From Adiantum capillus-veneris (taxonomy: Eukaryota; Streptophyta; Polypodiopsida; Polypodiales; Pteridaceae), in contig CM043950.1 in the NCBI GenBank assembly GCA_014529385.2, positions 153,628,445-153,692,444 on the forward strand: a stretch of 64,000 bases of DNA, given 5' to 3'. The notes beneath the pieces are model-generated. The model worked only from the letters and a program-made list of their open reading frames with translations. It made no database searches and was not told the DNA's origin. The translations under genes and the position numbers were made by a program. This document shows positions 33,563-45,908 of this stretch, in pieces; within the stretch, counting starts at the first letter, position 1, and every line of letters starts with the position of its first letter.

Positions 33563-33738
33563 TCCTTTTATTGGTGCCTTTATCCTATGGCCACCAAGGA
33601 AGAGATTTGTTGAAAAAGCTATTTCAAAGGGTGGGCGAGTGCTGACTAAGTCCTTTTATTGGTGCCTTTACTCTATGGCCACCAAGGAAGAGATTTGTTT
33701 AAAAAGCTATTTCAAAGGGTGGGCGAGTGCTGACTAAG
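33563..33738 (+). repeat. 88-bp tandem duplication
   Basis: Units start at 33563 and 33651 and differ at about three positions. The duplication lies in a 104-residue plus frame at 33423-33737; the period is not a multiple of three, so the copies are read in different frames and the ORF is probably chance. Confidence 0.9.
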
Positions 33739-34354
33739 AACAGGGCATTGTGCTTCACAATGTGCTTGTACCTTTGCTCCACATTAAAGGAGGAGTGATA
33801 AGGATTTGGCATAGCGGCATAAGTGAGAGAAAGAGAGATAGAGCGAGGGATCATCCGAGAGTGAAGCTAGAGAAGGGGAGAGAGAGTCGAGGTGAGGGCA
33901 AGAAGAGAGATGTAGGATATGGGGTGAAGGAAGGAGCGATGGTGAGACTAGCCTCATTTTTGTATTTCAAAAACTAGAGCTCTGAGCAACAGCTCAGCTT
34001 TGTGGCACACGCCAAGCCTTAGTCATCTTGGCCTTCATTTCCGTCATCATTATAAGCACTCTCCTCAGCTCACCATGGCAGCTTCTGATAGCGCTCTTGC
34101 TGGCCTCTGACGTAGACAAATCCTTGGTCTCTACATACACAGTGTCTGATTCAGTAATCGACTCTCATGCATGCCCGTAATGGCAATCATAATTGCAAGT
34201 TTCCAGGGATCGACAGAGAGATAAGTGTATGAAGACAAAATAAAAATAAAAAATAAGATTGGTGGCTCAACATGTGCATGGGTTGATAAACGGCAGATTG
34301 GTTGGGGCTGGATTGATGGACAAAAGTGGGAGGGGTGTTGGTCGATGGCTGGCT

Positions 34355-34389
<35 letters not shown>

Positions 34390-36723
34390 CTTGGCAATCT
34401 GCAATAGATGGAGCCGCAAAGAGAGGAAAAAGGTTGTTATATTAAAGCTGTGGTGGGCGGTGGAGGTTAATCTCGCATGCAGTCGAAGTGCGGGCGTCAC
34501 GAGTCACAGACGAGAGGGGGAGCTGAGAGATTGGGTGGATGGTTGCTGGGGGGGCGAGAGCTTAGAGAGAGACAGATCAGGATGCATTTTTTTTGTGGTC
34601 GCTAGTTGACCAGAGAGAGAGAGAGAGTTGCATGGGAGCTAAGTGATGTCGATGGCAGTTGTCAGCAGAGAGAGAGAGAGAGAGTGTCAGTCACTGGTTG
34701 AGGTGTCCACCGTCGATTTGCTTGGGAGGCTGCAGTGCATTGCGGGCTGCATGCGAGCATGCCAGTAATTAATGGGTGGTGGACAAGAGCGAGAGGCCTG
34801 GTAGCCGCTCTCCGCTGTGTGTGGCAAAAGGATGTGATTGCATATATTGTGAGCCTTAAGGTCTTTAGCGTCGGTCAATATCCCTCTGCTCGCGATGCTA
34901 TCCCTCTGCTCGTCACAATATGGCGATGGAGCTCCCGCTATCGTTAGGAGTTCCTATATAGTATATTTCATGCTCATATATTAAAAATGCCCTTGTTTTT
35001 TTAAGCTAAGTTGGATTTGTTCCCCTCATGATCAAGAGGGACACAATGAAAATGAGAACTCTGTCTTCTTCTATCATCATAAAACCCTAACATAACTTGA
35101 TTGGAGTTGCTTCTATGTCAAAAGGTCTATTCTGATTCTAAGTTATTAAATTATATTAAGGTTTCTTCTTCTATTGTTTAGTGAGAATGGTCTTTCTAAG
35201 TGAGATCGTTTATGCTACGCTTTCTTCAACACAAAGAGTATTGTTTCTTTTATTGTAAATACCCTCGATGTATTTAAGTATTCTTCATTGTACGCAATCT
35301 CATGTGCCTCCTACTACTATATAAACAAGTTATATCGGTATATTTTTCTAGTGCTAATTGAGAATATATTAGTAAGCTTTGATTTTTACATCCTTTTCGG
35401 ATCTGTTTCATTAATTCAAGATTTTTGAAGGATTAACATTAAGATACCCAAAGATTTCCAAGAAACGATTAACGTCGAGAAATTATAAAAAATAAATAAA
35501 TAAACCAAAAAAAGAGTTATGTAAGTGCACTTATAAGCTATGGTGCATGACCGCACATCTCGCTCATATTCCATAAGAAATTTTCCTCTTTGATTGATCG
35601 TCACCCAGAATATAACCTTCAAGTCCGATACCACTACTACAGTTGGATAGCGAGGTGTACCTGCAAAATATTGAAAATAATATAATACAAGCCATAAAAC
35701 AATAGATTTGCATACCTGGTGGATTCCACAAGCATGTAATCAACACTATACACGATTTGAGAGATAGCGTGACGAAGCTCGTATAAGTGCAACTCCAAGA
35801 GTAGAGTGTTACACTGGCACGGCCAGAGAGGAGAGAAGAGAAGAGAGAAGAAGAACAAAGGCACTAGGACCCTAGTGACTCCCTTCATCTAAGAGTGAAC
35901 ATTTTCCTCTTGTAAATATTAGATTTCTTGAATGCTCAATTTGGATACAGACTGCTAGACGGGACATAATAATATTCATAGCTCATAAAGAGCACTTGAA
36001 TAATAAAATGTACATAAATGTGATATCCTTTCACATAGACATTGATCGATTATGCTTTTGCCACTTGTCAGTTGCAATAAATAGATAATTATCAATTTCC
36101 ATTACACTTGGAACATGCATAGAAGTAAGTTGAGAATTAACTTTCTCTCCAAGCATAGATTTTCTATTCCTACTCAAGATTGACTGACCGACTTGGACTT
36201 ATCCATGCTTTCGAACTCACCCTTGGAATCTTAATCTTATTAGGAGTTGAATTAGGGACTTTTCCGCAAAACTCAAGTGGACCCTCCAATCGGATACCTC
36301 CTTGGATCTTAGAGATCATACTTGGACTGGAGGATTCAAGATAACTAACCTTATGTGGGAACTTGAGGATCTTGCTACTCCCCTTCACAGCACCCTTATT
36401 AAGAGATGGAAGGTAGACTTAACCAAGAAGAGATGGGAGTTCAAATTCAAATCAGTCTAGGGCCCTTTTGCTAAACCCAAAAGTTCTATCGTGCTTTGGC
36501 CAATTCAGCACAAAGCCATATGGACTGCCCAAAGAACGATTCAAGCTAATCTTGGCTAAGAGAGACGTTGCAGATGTCAAAGGGATATCGAGGATTTTTT
36601 TTACCTTTTTATCTCCTATCCATCTTATAATTATGCATTGGCCCCTTGGTCAACGTTTTAGGATTCTCCCCATTGTGGAAACAAGGCTACTACTGCTAGG
36701 AGATTATGTGGGTTATTTAAGCT
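33739..36723. other. unassigned stretch with short GT and GA tracts
   Basis: No gene is supported on either strand. Short (GT)n and (GA)n runs lie at about 34356-34388, with further GA runs near 34614-34628 and 34667-34684. The frames here are short and without motifs. The last part, 36100-36720, is also unassigned. Confidence 0.4.
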
Positions 36724-37480
36724 TGTCATAAAATCTAACATCTAACCAACCCAAATGATTTTCTCATATTAAACTGATCATTTAATGTGGGAGAATAAAT
36801 GGGAACAAGGGTTAGAATATAGACATGTGCTTATGGATCTATCTCAACACGGGGCCAAGCTAAAGGTCCACATGAGAGATGGTATGTCAAAGAGAAATTC
36901 TAGCTAATAGAGCTTAAAGACCTTAGGGTTAGCTTCCTTAAATACCTCCAAAGGTTAGTGTTAAAAGTCCTTTGACCTTACGAAAGTTAGGGTTGTGCTT
37001 GAGGTGGGAACCCGGCCCAAGCTTGAGGTGCTTGTCGTGCTTGCTGACTAAGGTGCTTGATATGCTTAACGACTAAGGTGCTAAGGTGCTTCATGACTAA
37101 GGTGCTTGAGGGGCTTGAGGTGTTCCACAAAGTCAATGCACATCCCTACACAAGGGGGGGTGAGCCCTCATTGTAGGAGCTAGAGAGAGAACACACACAC
37201 CCTCACACAAGTCAAGCCTTGCCTAGTGAAGCAACAGGGACATATGTCAACTTCCTCTCCATGTTGCCCTCATAAGGTGCCTAAAGTCTATTGGTTGGCC
37301 TCTCAAGGGGTCCAATGATAATTTAGCTAAATTAATTCATTGTGTATGCATTTATCAAGTCCTCTCTCTCAAAGGGAAAAGGGGGACACTTGTCCCAAGG
37401 CTAGCATGCTTGCTTGATAGGCACTCTGCATATGATTGGCTAAGCTTGAAGGGGTCTAATGAGCTTCCATCATGAGTCAA
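36724..37480 (+). repeat. G2 5' LTR (3' end missing)
   Basis: The start TGTCATAAAATCTAACATC closely matches the G3 LTR start in reverse (55490) and less closely G1. The middle, with GACTAAGGTGC repeated several times at 37045-37110 and the stretch up to ATGAG at about 37476, matches the G4 LTR piece at 59262-59680. The remainder of the LTR and the PBS are gone. Confidence 0.85.
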
Positions 37481-37657
37481 CAGGAACCATAATCAATCGA
37501 GTAATGTTAGACCCTCTCCACTAGTCTTTGCAATCAATAGTGTCTAAACCACGGGTATGGTTGCTTGAGAACTAATTATCAAAGGTAAAGAAGAGTAGCA
37601 GCTAAGGTTTTTGAGGGTACCAAAGCACAAAGTAATATATACATAAGTTTAATTAGC

Positions 37658-38880
37658 ATGGCTGACAATAACCAAGAGAGTAGAATGAACATTGATAACT
37701 TTGATTTTGCACATGAAGGTGCTAATGATGATGCCCCATATTGCTTGTTGTTATCTTGTTACTAGGTTGCATCAAGCTATGGGCAACCCTACTTTGCAAG
37801 CCGAAGTTACCCAACAAATTCGTGCTTATGGGATTTCCCTTCCTCTCCAAGAGGAGAGAGATCTTAGGAGGCCTCTTGATGAGACTCCCAAAAGAAGACT
37901 CTCTCCCATACAAGAGGAAGAATCCAAAGACCAAGAAAGAAGTGAATCCCTAAGTTCCTTTGAAGATGTGGCTCCACAAAGACGGCGGTCTAGACGGTTG
38001 CCAACTCCTCCCAATAGGAAATGGTCAACCCATAGTCCCTCTCCACGTCACTCCAACAGGGAAGAGAGGAAACAAAGGAAGAAAAGGGCAAGAAAGAGGT
38101 CACCCTCTTCTCCTTCTTTTTCACCTTCCTCCTCTTTCGATGAAAGAAATAGCTATTCTCCTAGAGATCAATACAAGAGGAGAGGACATCGTAAATCTTC
38201 CCCTGCATGGGGAAGGTCCCAAAAACTCAAGAAGTTCAAAGAGGGAGGAAAGAGTATCTCTTTTTTCACCTATGATGGCACCTTTGGTGCCACCGACAAA
38301 GTATTGGCCTTCATCCAATAGTTTGATGCAGCCTTTGGAGATGAGGGCTTCATGGAGTCCTCCAAGCTATGCCATGTAGCTATGCACTTCTAAAAATCGG
38401 CTCATCAATAGTGGGCTAGTCTTCATGGAAATGGCAAAGCCCCAAAGATATGGAAAAAATTCTACGAGTTTCCATCATGAAGCAATTCCTTGCAAGAAAT
38501 GCAAAGGACAAAGTGCTTTTCAAATGGCGGAGTTTGAAGCTTCTCTCCCATGAGTCTATCCACAAATTTGGGGAAAAGTTTTGGGATTTACATCTCAAGG
38601 CTACTGTCTTTCAAAAGATAGACTTCACCAAGCAAAAGCAACAATTATGTGCGGTATTACCTGAAGAGATAGCCAAGTATGTTAACTCCCAACATCCTCA
38701 TTCTATTATCAAAGTAATCCACCACACCATGGTTGCTTCGCGCATCAATTTCCAACAAGGGGCTAAAAGGAATATTGAGCCCATGAAAAGCAAAGACAAA
38801 AGTGATGCAAAGGGAAAAAACAATGCCCAAGATTATTCCCAAGGCAATTCCAGCAACAACAATCGGCCCAAGGAGAACTG
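37658..38880 (+). pseudogene. G2 gag (broken)
   Basis: ATG 37658 opens MADNNQESRMN as in G1. A frameshift near 37740 moves the reading to the frame that is open from about 37692 to 38321 (YLVTRLHQAMGNPTLQ, the Ser/Arg-rich basic tract, FGATDKVLAFIQ). A TAG at 38319 replaces a coding codon. The frame 38450-38881 continues with FLARNAKDKVLFKWRSLKL and HHTMVASRINFQQGAKR. Confidence 0.85.
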
Positions 38881-39690
38881 AGTTTACAAAGGTAAAAATA
38901 AACTCTCTCCTGAAGAGCTTAAAGCTTTTTGTAAGGACCACAAATGTTTTAAATGTGGGGAGCAAGGACATGGCTATCGTTCTTGCCTCAAGAGAAATGC
39001 CCACAATGAGACTCCTAGAGCTTCCACGATCGAAGCTCCAAAAGAGGATGCTCATTGCAAAGGATCACCTCTCTCCTATTCTTGGGAAAAGGTAAGGGAG
39101 CATGATGCCTTCATCTTGTTTGACCCTGGCTCTACTCACAACTTCATATCAACAGAGTTGGCCATTAAGTTGGGCATTCAAGCTTTCAAGATGGGACATA
39201 TTTTAACGTCTATGGAGCTTTCAAGGGACAGCATGTTGAGGCTTAAATAATGTTTAGATATTTCACAATTGGTTTAGATAATGCTTTCACATGTTTAAAT
39301 ATTAGTTATTATGAAAGCTCCATCGACGTTAGTTATTTTTCTCCCCTGGCACTTTCCCATATTAAATGATGAGTTTAACATGAAAAAATCATTTAGGAGA
39401 ATTAGATAATATAATACTCCCTTGATTGGGAAGTTGAGGCTTCATGTCCAAAGCTACGTCGACAAAGAATACTTTTTCATCTATGGTTCAACCGCACGGC
39501 TACCAACATGAAGTTACCTGAAAGGAGAATTTACTTCACCTACATGGAAAAGAGCATGTATATAGATGCTAGTGAGTCTTTCGGCTGTACTATACCACTT
39601 GTAAATTCTCCTTCTTTTAATAAATCAATGAAAAGCTCAATTTTTGCGTACATGATTTTTGTCAAAGAGTCCCTAAAAGCTAGGTCCTAA
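38881..39690 (+). pseudogene. G2 knuckle and protease, interrupted by inverted insertion
   Basis: After a stop at 38879, the knuckle CFKCGEQGHGYRSC is intact. The protease motif FDPGSTHNFIS follows. At about 39235 the frame is interrupted by a 180-base inverted insertion (39237-39416), after which the domain resumes at CTCCCTTGATTGGGAAG near 39417 and ends with the YFTYMEKSMYID segment. Confidence 0.8.
39237..39416 (-). repeat. inverted piece of LTR start inserted in G2
   Basis: About 39347-39416 is the reverse complement of the first 70 bases of the G1-type LTR (CCCATATTAAATGATGAGTTTAA, here shortened to key sites: CATATTAAATGAT and AGATAATATAAT). The left part forms an inverted repeat with the flanking protease sequence: arms 39204-39223 and 39312-39331, differing at one or two positions. 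It is absent from G1. Confidence 0.8.
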
Positions 39691-39879
39691 TGTTTCATTA
39701 AATGTAAATGATATGAATCAAGAAGAGTTAGACTTGTCTAGTTTTTTAAAAGGATTTCAAGATGTGTTCATTGATGATATCCCTATGGACTTACCTCCAA
39801 AACAAGGGGATGATGACCATCGAATTGAGCTCCTACCAGGAAGCTCACCGCCTAACAAGCCTCCTTATCGAGTTTCACA

Positions 39880-40500
39880 AGCTCAATAAGAGGAGATCAT
39901 GAGGCAAGTACAAAAATTGGTAGACAAAGGGATGGTGAGGCCTAGCTCCTCTCCATTTTGTTCTCTAGTCCTTTTAGTGCAAAAGAAAGATGGTACATAC
40001 CACATGTGTGTGGACTATTGAGTGCTAAACCATATCACTATCAAAAACAAATTTCCCGTACCACAGATAGAAGATCTGTTTGATAAGCTACAAGGTTCGA
40101 CCTACTTCAGTAGGATTGACCTTAAAAGTAGCTACCATCAAATAAGGATAGTGGATGAAGATATCGTAAAGACCGTATTGTGCACAATGTTTGGTCTTTA
40201 TGAATATCTAGTCATGCATTTTGGCTTGACTAATGCACCAACCACGTTCAATCATTTAATGGAGAAAATTTTTAGACCCTACCGCAAATTCACTGGAGTA
40301 TTCTTTGACGATATCATCATCTACTCCAAGTTTTTTGGAGGAACACAAGCAACACCTCCAGGTAATTTTTCAAGCTTTGAGGGAGAATAAGCTTTTTATC
40401 AATCAAAAGAAGAGGGAATTTTTCCTTCAAGAGATTCAATACTTAGGTCATATTATCTCTCAAGATGGTATTTATATGGATCCATCAAAGTGAAGGTAAT
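39880..40500 (+). pseudogene. G2 reverse transcriptase
   Basis: RT motifs are in order: VQKKDGTYHMCVDY (one stop follows), FSRIDLKSSYHQI with the catalytic Asp, HFGLTNAPTTF and GVFFDDIIIYSK with the two Asp residues. Frame 40022-40390 covers the core. After a short frameshift the thumb region ends with LGHIISQDGI near 40455. Apart from the stop, this is the most complete RT of the G1/G2 family in the window. Confidence 0.9.
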
Positions 40501-41180
40501 AAAAGCATAGCCTAATCCAAGGAATCTACATGAGCTAAGAAGCTTTATTGATATGTGTGCATACTATAGACGCTTCATAGCAAAATTCTCTCAAATAGCA
40601 GGACCATTGCATGACTCAACAAAGAAGAATGTTAAGTACTTACGGAGTGCTAAGGAGCAAAATTCTTTTGATAAACTCAAAGAGAAGCTTACCTCCCAAC
40701 CAATCCTTATGCTTCCGGGTCTCTCAAAGCCATTTAAGGTCCAATGTGATGCTTGTGGTGATTGCCTTGGAGCAGTCTTGCTTCAAGAAGGGCATGCCAT
40801 AGCATATGAGAGTTGAAGGCTCAATGCCAATGAACGAGTCTTGGGATATACAAAAAAGAGCTTTTAGTTGTTCTACATGCCCTAGACACATGGAAGCAAT
40901 ATTTATTGTAGGGGACTCCATTCATTTTGCGAATGGACCACCAAAGTCTCAAGTACTTCATGATGCAAACCAAGCTTTCTGACGAACAAATGAGGTGGGC
41001 AAGTTTTCTTTTGCAATTTTATTTTCATATTGCTCGCGTTGTTGGTAAGCATAATCAAGTGGCCGATCCACTTTCACGACAACCAAAAGTCAATGCAAGA
41101 AGAAAGAGAAACCACTCACCTTGCAGGATGGTTATCTTCTCCTTGGAAATAGGCTATGTGTTACCCACTCCCTTCCTGAG
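40501..41180 (+). pseudogene. G2 RNase H (broken)
   Basis: Frame 40553-40816 has MCAYYRRFIAKFSQIAGP and VQCDACGDCLGAVLLQEGHA with the conserved Asp retained; a stop at 40814 and a frameshift near 40850 follow. The frame 40927-41253 gives RMDHQSLKYF and VGKHNQVADPLSRQPK, the usual RNase H ending. Confidence 0.85.
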
Positions 41181-41582
41181 AAAGTTATGTATGAATCCCA
41201 TGCTCCTCCCTATGCGGGGCATAGAGGTATCCAACCTACTCTTTGAGGAGTAGAGACATACTTCTATTGGCCTACCATGAAAGTGGACATACAAGAGTAT
41301 GTTTCAAAATGTATGGTATGCCAGAAGACCAAGTATGATAGAGGTAATCAACTTGGATTACTCTAGCCATTGTCAATCCCTAATTCACCATGGGAGAGTA
41401 TATCCGTGAATTTTTATCTTTGGATTATCCAAGTCTACTATCCATGGGGATATGGGAATCTGGGCAATAGTCGACAGGTTTAGCAAGCAAGCAAACTTTA
41501 TTCCTGTCAAAAAGACTATTAAGGCACACCAAATGGAAACTCTCTTCATATCTTAGATTTTCAAACACCATGGAGTGTCAAT
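41181..41582 (+). pseudogene. G2 integrase zinc finger and start of core
   Basis: The zinc finger is nearly intact: H in SHAPPYAGHRG and Cys in SKCMVCQKTK, with FYWPTM between. A stop occurs within it near 41248. Core sequence follows to about 41582 in broken frames, where the region HHGVSI is cut by the next element. Confidence 0.8.
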
Positions 41583-42531
41583 TGTTGACCGCAAGGACAA
41601 CAACACGCCATAAGTTAACAAAGCATTATTTTTTGAGAGTTATGAAATGCTACGGATTATGGTTAAAAACATCATTTGTAAAATGGAGTAGTTAGTTTAG
41701 TTGTAGAAGTCGGGGTGCAATGGCAATTCCAGATTGTACATACAAAGCCATTTTACCCCTGGAACTCTATTTTAGGCTTAACCTATGGTAGCCTTATATA
41801 TTACGGTACCTAGGTCATTTTGTAAAGAGACCTTTTATCATAATCAAGTTTTAAATTGCCGTCGATTGTGTGTGAGAGAGGACGAGAGAGAGCGTGAGCT
41901 TCATCTTGGTGCTACTCTCCATTCGCTCATCACATTGGAGATCCAACTTCACCCTTGTGCTAGGCTCGGTGAGAGATACGCGACAAAGCCAAGCATTCCA
42001 TGTGAGATGGAGCACGCGCACTAACTCATCTGTGGGCTATTTGCGGCTGTAAATATATCAAATGATGTTTGTTTTTTGCTTGCAAGTAGTCATTAAAATC
42101 GTGGCGACATAAGCTACGCATAGGTTTTCATAGATTTCAGTTTCATGCACTTCCAAAATATTGCTCTGTCTTCATACGTATTTTTTGCAGATGAATTTAG
42201 AGTGAAGGTTTTGAGTTTAAAGACATTGGGACAGGTGTATCCTAGTGAGGGGATGGTGTTCCATAAGTTTCGTATGATTCTAGCATGGTTTGGTGAATTT
42301 CCTTCCGTTTTAGTGTATGTGGATTGGGTGGTGTAGTAGAGAGTAGTGAGATTCTAGATGGTGGTTTAGTTAGCCTTCCAGAGTGTTCTATACGTGGGAT
42401 GGTCTCAACTTGACAAGCTAAAGAGATTTCCTCCGTGCACCTATCATGTCATTTGTGTCCTTGATTGACATTATGTTGATCTAGGTTGTGTTGCATGCAC
42501 TTTATGGGTGGTGTGATTTGCTCCCGCAACA
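41583..42531 (+). repeat. G5 5' LTR candidate
   Basis: It begins TGTTGACC and ends CCCGCAACA, giving inverted ends TGTTG/CAACA, and is followed directly by the PBS. A TATA-like CTTATATATTAC lies near 41792. The paired 3' copy was not found, so the boundaries rest on the ends, the PBS and the abrupt end of G2 at 41582. Confidence 0.45.
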
Positions 42532-42532
42532 T

Positions 42533-42551
42533 TGACGCCGTTGGCGGGGAT
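42533..42551 (+). promoter_or_regulatory. primer-binding site of G5 (tRNA-Asp type, degenerate)
   Basis: TGACGCCGTTGGCGGGGAT differs at two positions from the tRNA-Asp-complementary site TGGCGCCGTTGCCGGGGAT common in plant gypsy elements of the Tat/Athila type. Confidence 0.6.
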
Positions 42552-43368
42552 ACAAGGACTTAGGTAGGTATTCCTACTAACACTCATGTGATGGTTGCTT
42601 GCTTTAGTTTCGGCTAAAGAGAGCATTTTTATTAAGTGGATCTGGAAGAGGTTATTCCGAGATCAAGTGGATAGCCAGGAAGCATGTGTCTTGTCGAGGG
42701 TCTGTGACTAGGTAGATTTAGTAAGGATTTGTAGATTAGATTAGTTATTGGTGGTCGAGTGATTTGTCCGGTGATATTTGTAGGAGTAGCTTTAGGTAAG
42801 TGATTTGATTCTGATCTAGAGCTATTCATCATTGATTTATTTGCTACAGTGCTTGTTTGCATTCATAATCTCTGAAAAGTCTGCTTTTGAGAAAAAAAAT
42901 ACAATAAACAGCTTTCTGTTGATATTTTTTTCCATGACTGATTGATGCTGAGCATATAAGAGGGCATGTGCAAAAGTTCTGCGTACAAAAAGTGTAATTC
43001 TGTAAACTTTGTCTCAAGAGGCATTTGGAGCCAAAATATAAAAAAATGACTGCACTAGAGTATTCAAAAGGGGGGTTTTAAATTTTTGCTGATGAATTTT
43101 TGGACAAAATTCATTCATAGATACCCTAAGTATACATTGAGACTAGAATTTTGACCAACTCTTGACACCCAAAAGGCAAAAGACAGAGTGTCGAAAATCG
43201 ATAATAAAAAAACTTGTGATCCTGAGCACATTTTTGCATGAAAGTTGGTAGAAGTGCTTGTAAAGCAGTGTTGGAGACTTGGGGATGTACGCATATGATG
43301 TCTGAGGGGTGATTCTGGCAGCAAAATTGAACTTTTGACATTATATCCAAATTGACACGAGTCCAAAG

Positions 43369-44328
43369 ATGGGTGAGCCAAAGACCGATGCACCTAGTCA
43401 AAAAACCAAGAGCAAATAGAATAGATGGAAAGCTATAAAGGCTAGGATGAAAGCACGTAAGGAACGAGAGAAAAAATCCCTAGCTAAGGAGCTTACCCAA
43501 GCTAAAGAGAAGATAAGACAACATGAGGAAATGGTTGCACCTTCTCTTACGCAAATGTCTCAACCTCCAGAAGAACCATCCACAGATAAGAAATCGAGAA
43601 GTACTAGCTCAGGAGGGTTTGTATTGGTCAAGAAGGTTAATGAGCCATTAGATGCCCCTCTTGAAATCCTATGAAGCACGGCTTAAAAACAACCAAACCC
43701 AAGAACAGAGGTAGATGACATATCCATATACGGAACTAGAAAAGAATAGGTTTGAAATGTGCAAGAAAATGATTCAAACAATCCAATTTTTACTAGTACC
43801 ACCAGTTGGAAAACCTGAGGGTGTGATCTTTGTCCCACCTACACCACAATAATCCCACCAATCCAGGAACAAAAAGAGTTAGATTCCAATCACGAGCATG
43901 GACAAAATCTCAAGGACCCCATATTAGAGCTAAGGATAGTGTTGAATACCACGGATAACTCTTCTGAGGGATTTCACATAGTTGTACCTGACAACTGTAA
44001 AGAAATAGATGGTCTTGACAAATTGTGGAAACAAGTTAGAGAGGCCAATGAAGAAAGTGAGATAAGCACACGAGTAAACCAAACGAGTGATGGAAGAGGA
44101 GTGTCTCTTCTACCAATAGAGAAAATTGAGACTAGATCTCAAATGAATCTAGAAGTGGAATTATATTGGGGAGATAAAGGATCTGTACAGTCTATGGATA
44201 GTCAACCCCATTCGTTAAGAACACTACCATCCTACATGGGAGAGTATGAGGCCAAGTTAGAGGTTGTTGCAGTCCCATCACAGAGACTGTCTTCTAGCAA
44301 GGTCATGAATTCAAAAGGGCTGATAGAC
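43369..44328 (+). pseudogene. G5 gag-like protein, N-terminal part
   Basis: ATG 43369 opens MGEPKTDAPSQKTKSK, a stop, then a Lys/Glu-rich segment (KARMKARKEREKKSLAKEL). A frameshift near 43675-43930 precedes the frame 43939-44328 (VLNTTDNSSEGFH, VELYWGDKGSVQSMDS), ending with NSKGLID. Residues resemble a low-complexity, coiled-coil region. C3 interrupts it at 44334; the reading resumes at 49501 in the same frame. Family not recognised. Confidence 0.5.
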
Positions 44329-44333
44329 ATTTT

Positions 44334-44561
44334 TGTTGGAATTAGGGTTGCAGAGAAATGCACACAGCTTGGAGAAGATGAAGGAAGCTCAAGGCACACA
44401 ATAGAGAGTGTGTTACTTAGTGTGCAATGGAAAGATAGATAGCCCTAGAGTGATGGGCGTATATACAATGCTCGGGGGGGAAAAACCTCCTAAAGAGGGA
44501 AAAAATGCCCCGACCTTCCTAGTGTGTTCACACACATCACTACCACATGTATATGGTAACA
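44334..44561 (-). repeat. C3 3' LTR
   Basis: Plus reading TGTTGGAATTAG ... GGTAACA, matching 49269-49495. The polypurine-like CCAGGGGGGATT (minus) precedes it at 44562-44573. Confidence 0.95.
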
Positions 44562-44636
44562 AATCCCCCCTGGAGTGACGCGGTGAAAGAGAGCAGGAAC
44601 ATGAGTAAAGGGAAGTGCCTTGCTCTAAGGACATGA

Positions 44637-45908
44637 TCAGTCCACAAAGGGGAGTAAGCCCAAAGCTTTGCGGAAAGCTTCAAGATTCTCACGAGACAAT
44701 GCCTTTGTGAAAAGATCTGCAAGGTTGTCTTGTGTTGGCACATAAGCCAAGCTGATCTCTCCTGCTGAGAGCCTCTCCCTGACATAGTGGTAATGCACCT
44801 CAATGTGCTTTGTGCGAGCATGAAAAACTGGGTTCCTCGTAATTGCCAATGCGCTCTTATTGTCAGTGTAGATAGTGTTGGCAGTGTCATGTCCAACACC
44901 CAAATCAGCCATAAGGCGTCTGAGCCATACACACTCAACCGTAACTGTGAAGACTGCCCTGTACTCAGCCTCACAACTCGAAGTGGCCAGAGTAGGTTCC
45001 TTCTTGCTCAACCATGATATACATGAACTGCCAAGCATGACATAAAAACCACTTGTGGACACTCATGTGTCAAAACAACCAGCCCAATCTGAGTCGGAAA
45101 AAGCATGTAAGTCTGGCGGCGATCCCCCCTTGGGATAAAACAAGCCAAGATGTAAAGTGCCACTAAGGTAGCGGAAAATCCTCTTGATAGCCTGCCAATG
45201 CTTAGACCTTGGGCTATGCATAAATCTGTTGACCTGTGAGACTGCAAACTGAATATCTGGCATCGTGTTGCATACATAAATGAGGCAGCCAACAGCAGTT
45301 TGGTAAAGAGTGACATCAGCAGGATCGCCAGCATCATGTAGACTCAACTTCAAACCTGTTTCCATGGGAATGGCAATAGGTTTGCAATCCTCAAGCCCAA
45401 ACTTACATAGCAATGTCTCTATGTAACTTTTCTGACAGAAGGCAATACCACCATCACACTGCTTAAACTGTATACCCAAGTAATGATGCAACAGCCCCAA
45501 ATCTTTCATCTTGAAAGTAGCATTCAAATCAGCCTTAAATTCAGCAATATGTCTCTCATTTGGTCCAGTGATCAGCAAATCATCGACATAAAGAACCACA
45601 ATGAGAAGTACATCACCCTCACAATTTACATACAATGTGCTTTCTGTTGGACTGTTACGAAAGCCTTGTTTAACCAAATGAGTGTCAGCTTTCTCATACC
45701 AATCACGAGGAGATCGCTTCAACCCATACAAAGCCTTCTTACATCTGGACACACTGTCCTCTTGTCCTTTTATGACAAAACTGCGAGGCTGCGTTACATA
45801 AACTTCCTCAAATATGTCACCATTCAAGAAAGCAGTAACAATGTCTGATTGATGTATATCCCAACCAAAATGAGCTGCCAATGCACATAGAAAACGCACA
45901 GTAGTCAT
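44637..45908 (-). pseudogene. C3 reverse transcriptase and RNase H
   Basis: Frames 45908-45063 and 45062-44637 are continuous apart from one TGA at 45063 (probably a mutated Arg codon). RT has IHQSDIVTAFLNGD, YGLKRSPRDWYEK and VVLYVDDLLITG; RNase H has FSDSDWAGCFDT, SCEAEYRAV and IYTDNKSALA. The end IEVHYHYVRE and TQDNLADLFTKAL is normal. The protein would copy element RNA into DNA. Confidence 0.93.

Larger units (their letters stand above)
36724..41582 (+). mobile_element. G2: Ty3/gypsy element, same family as G1, 5' LTR to integrase
   Basis: It starts with an LTR opening TGTCATA, then gag, knuckle, protease, a nearly whole RT with the FFDD motif, RNase H and integrase zinc finger, ending inside integrase at 41582 where the candidate LTR of G5 begins. 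The PBS and the end of the LTR are deleted. Relative to G1 it retains the RT core, but carries an inverted 180-base insertion at the protease. Internal stops and frameshifts show it is dead. Confidence 0.9.
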
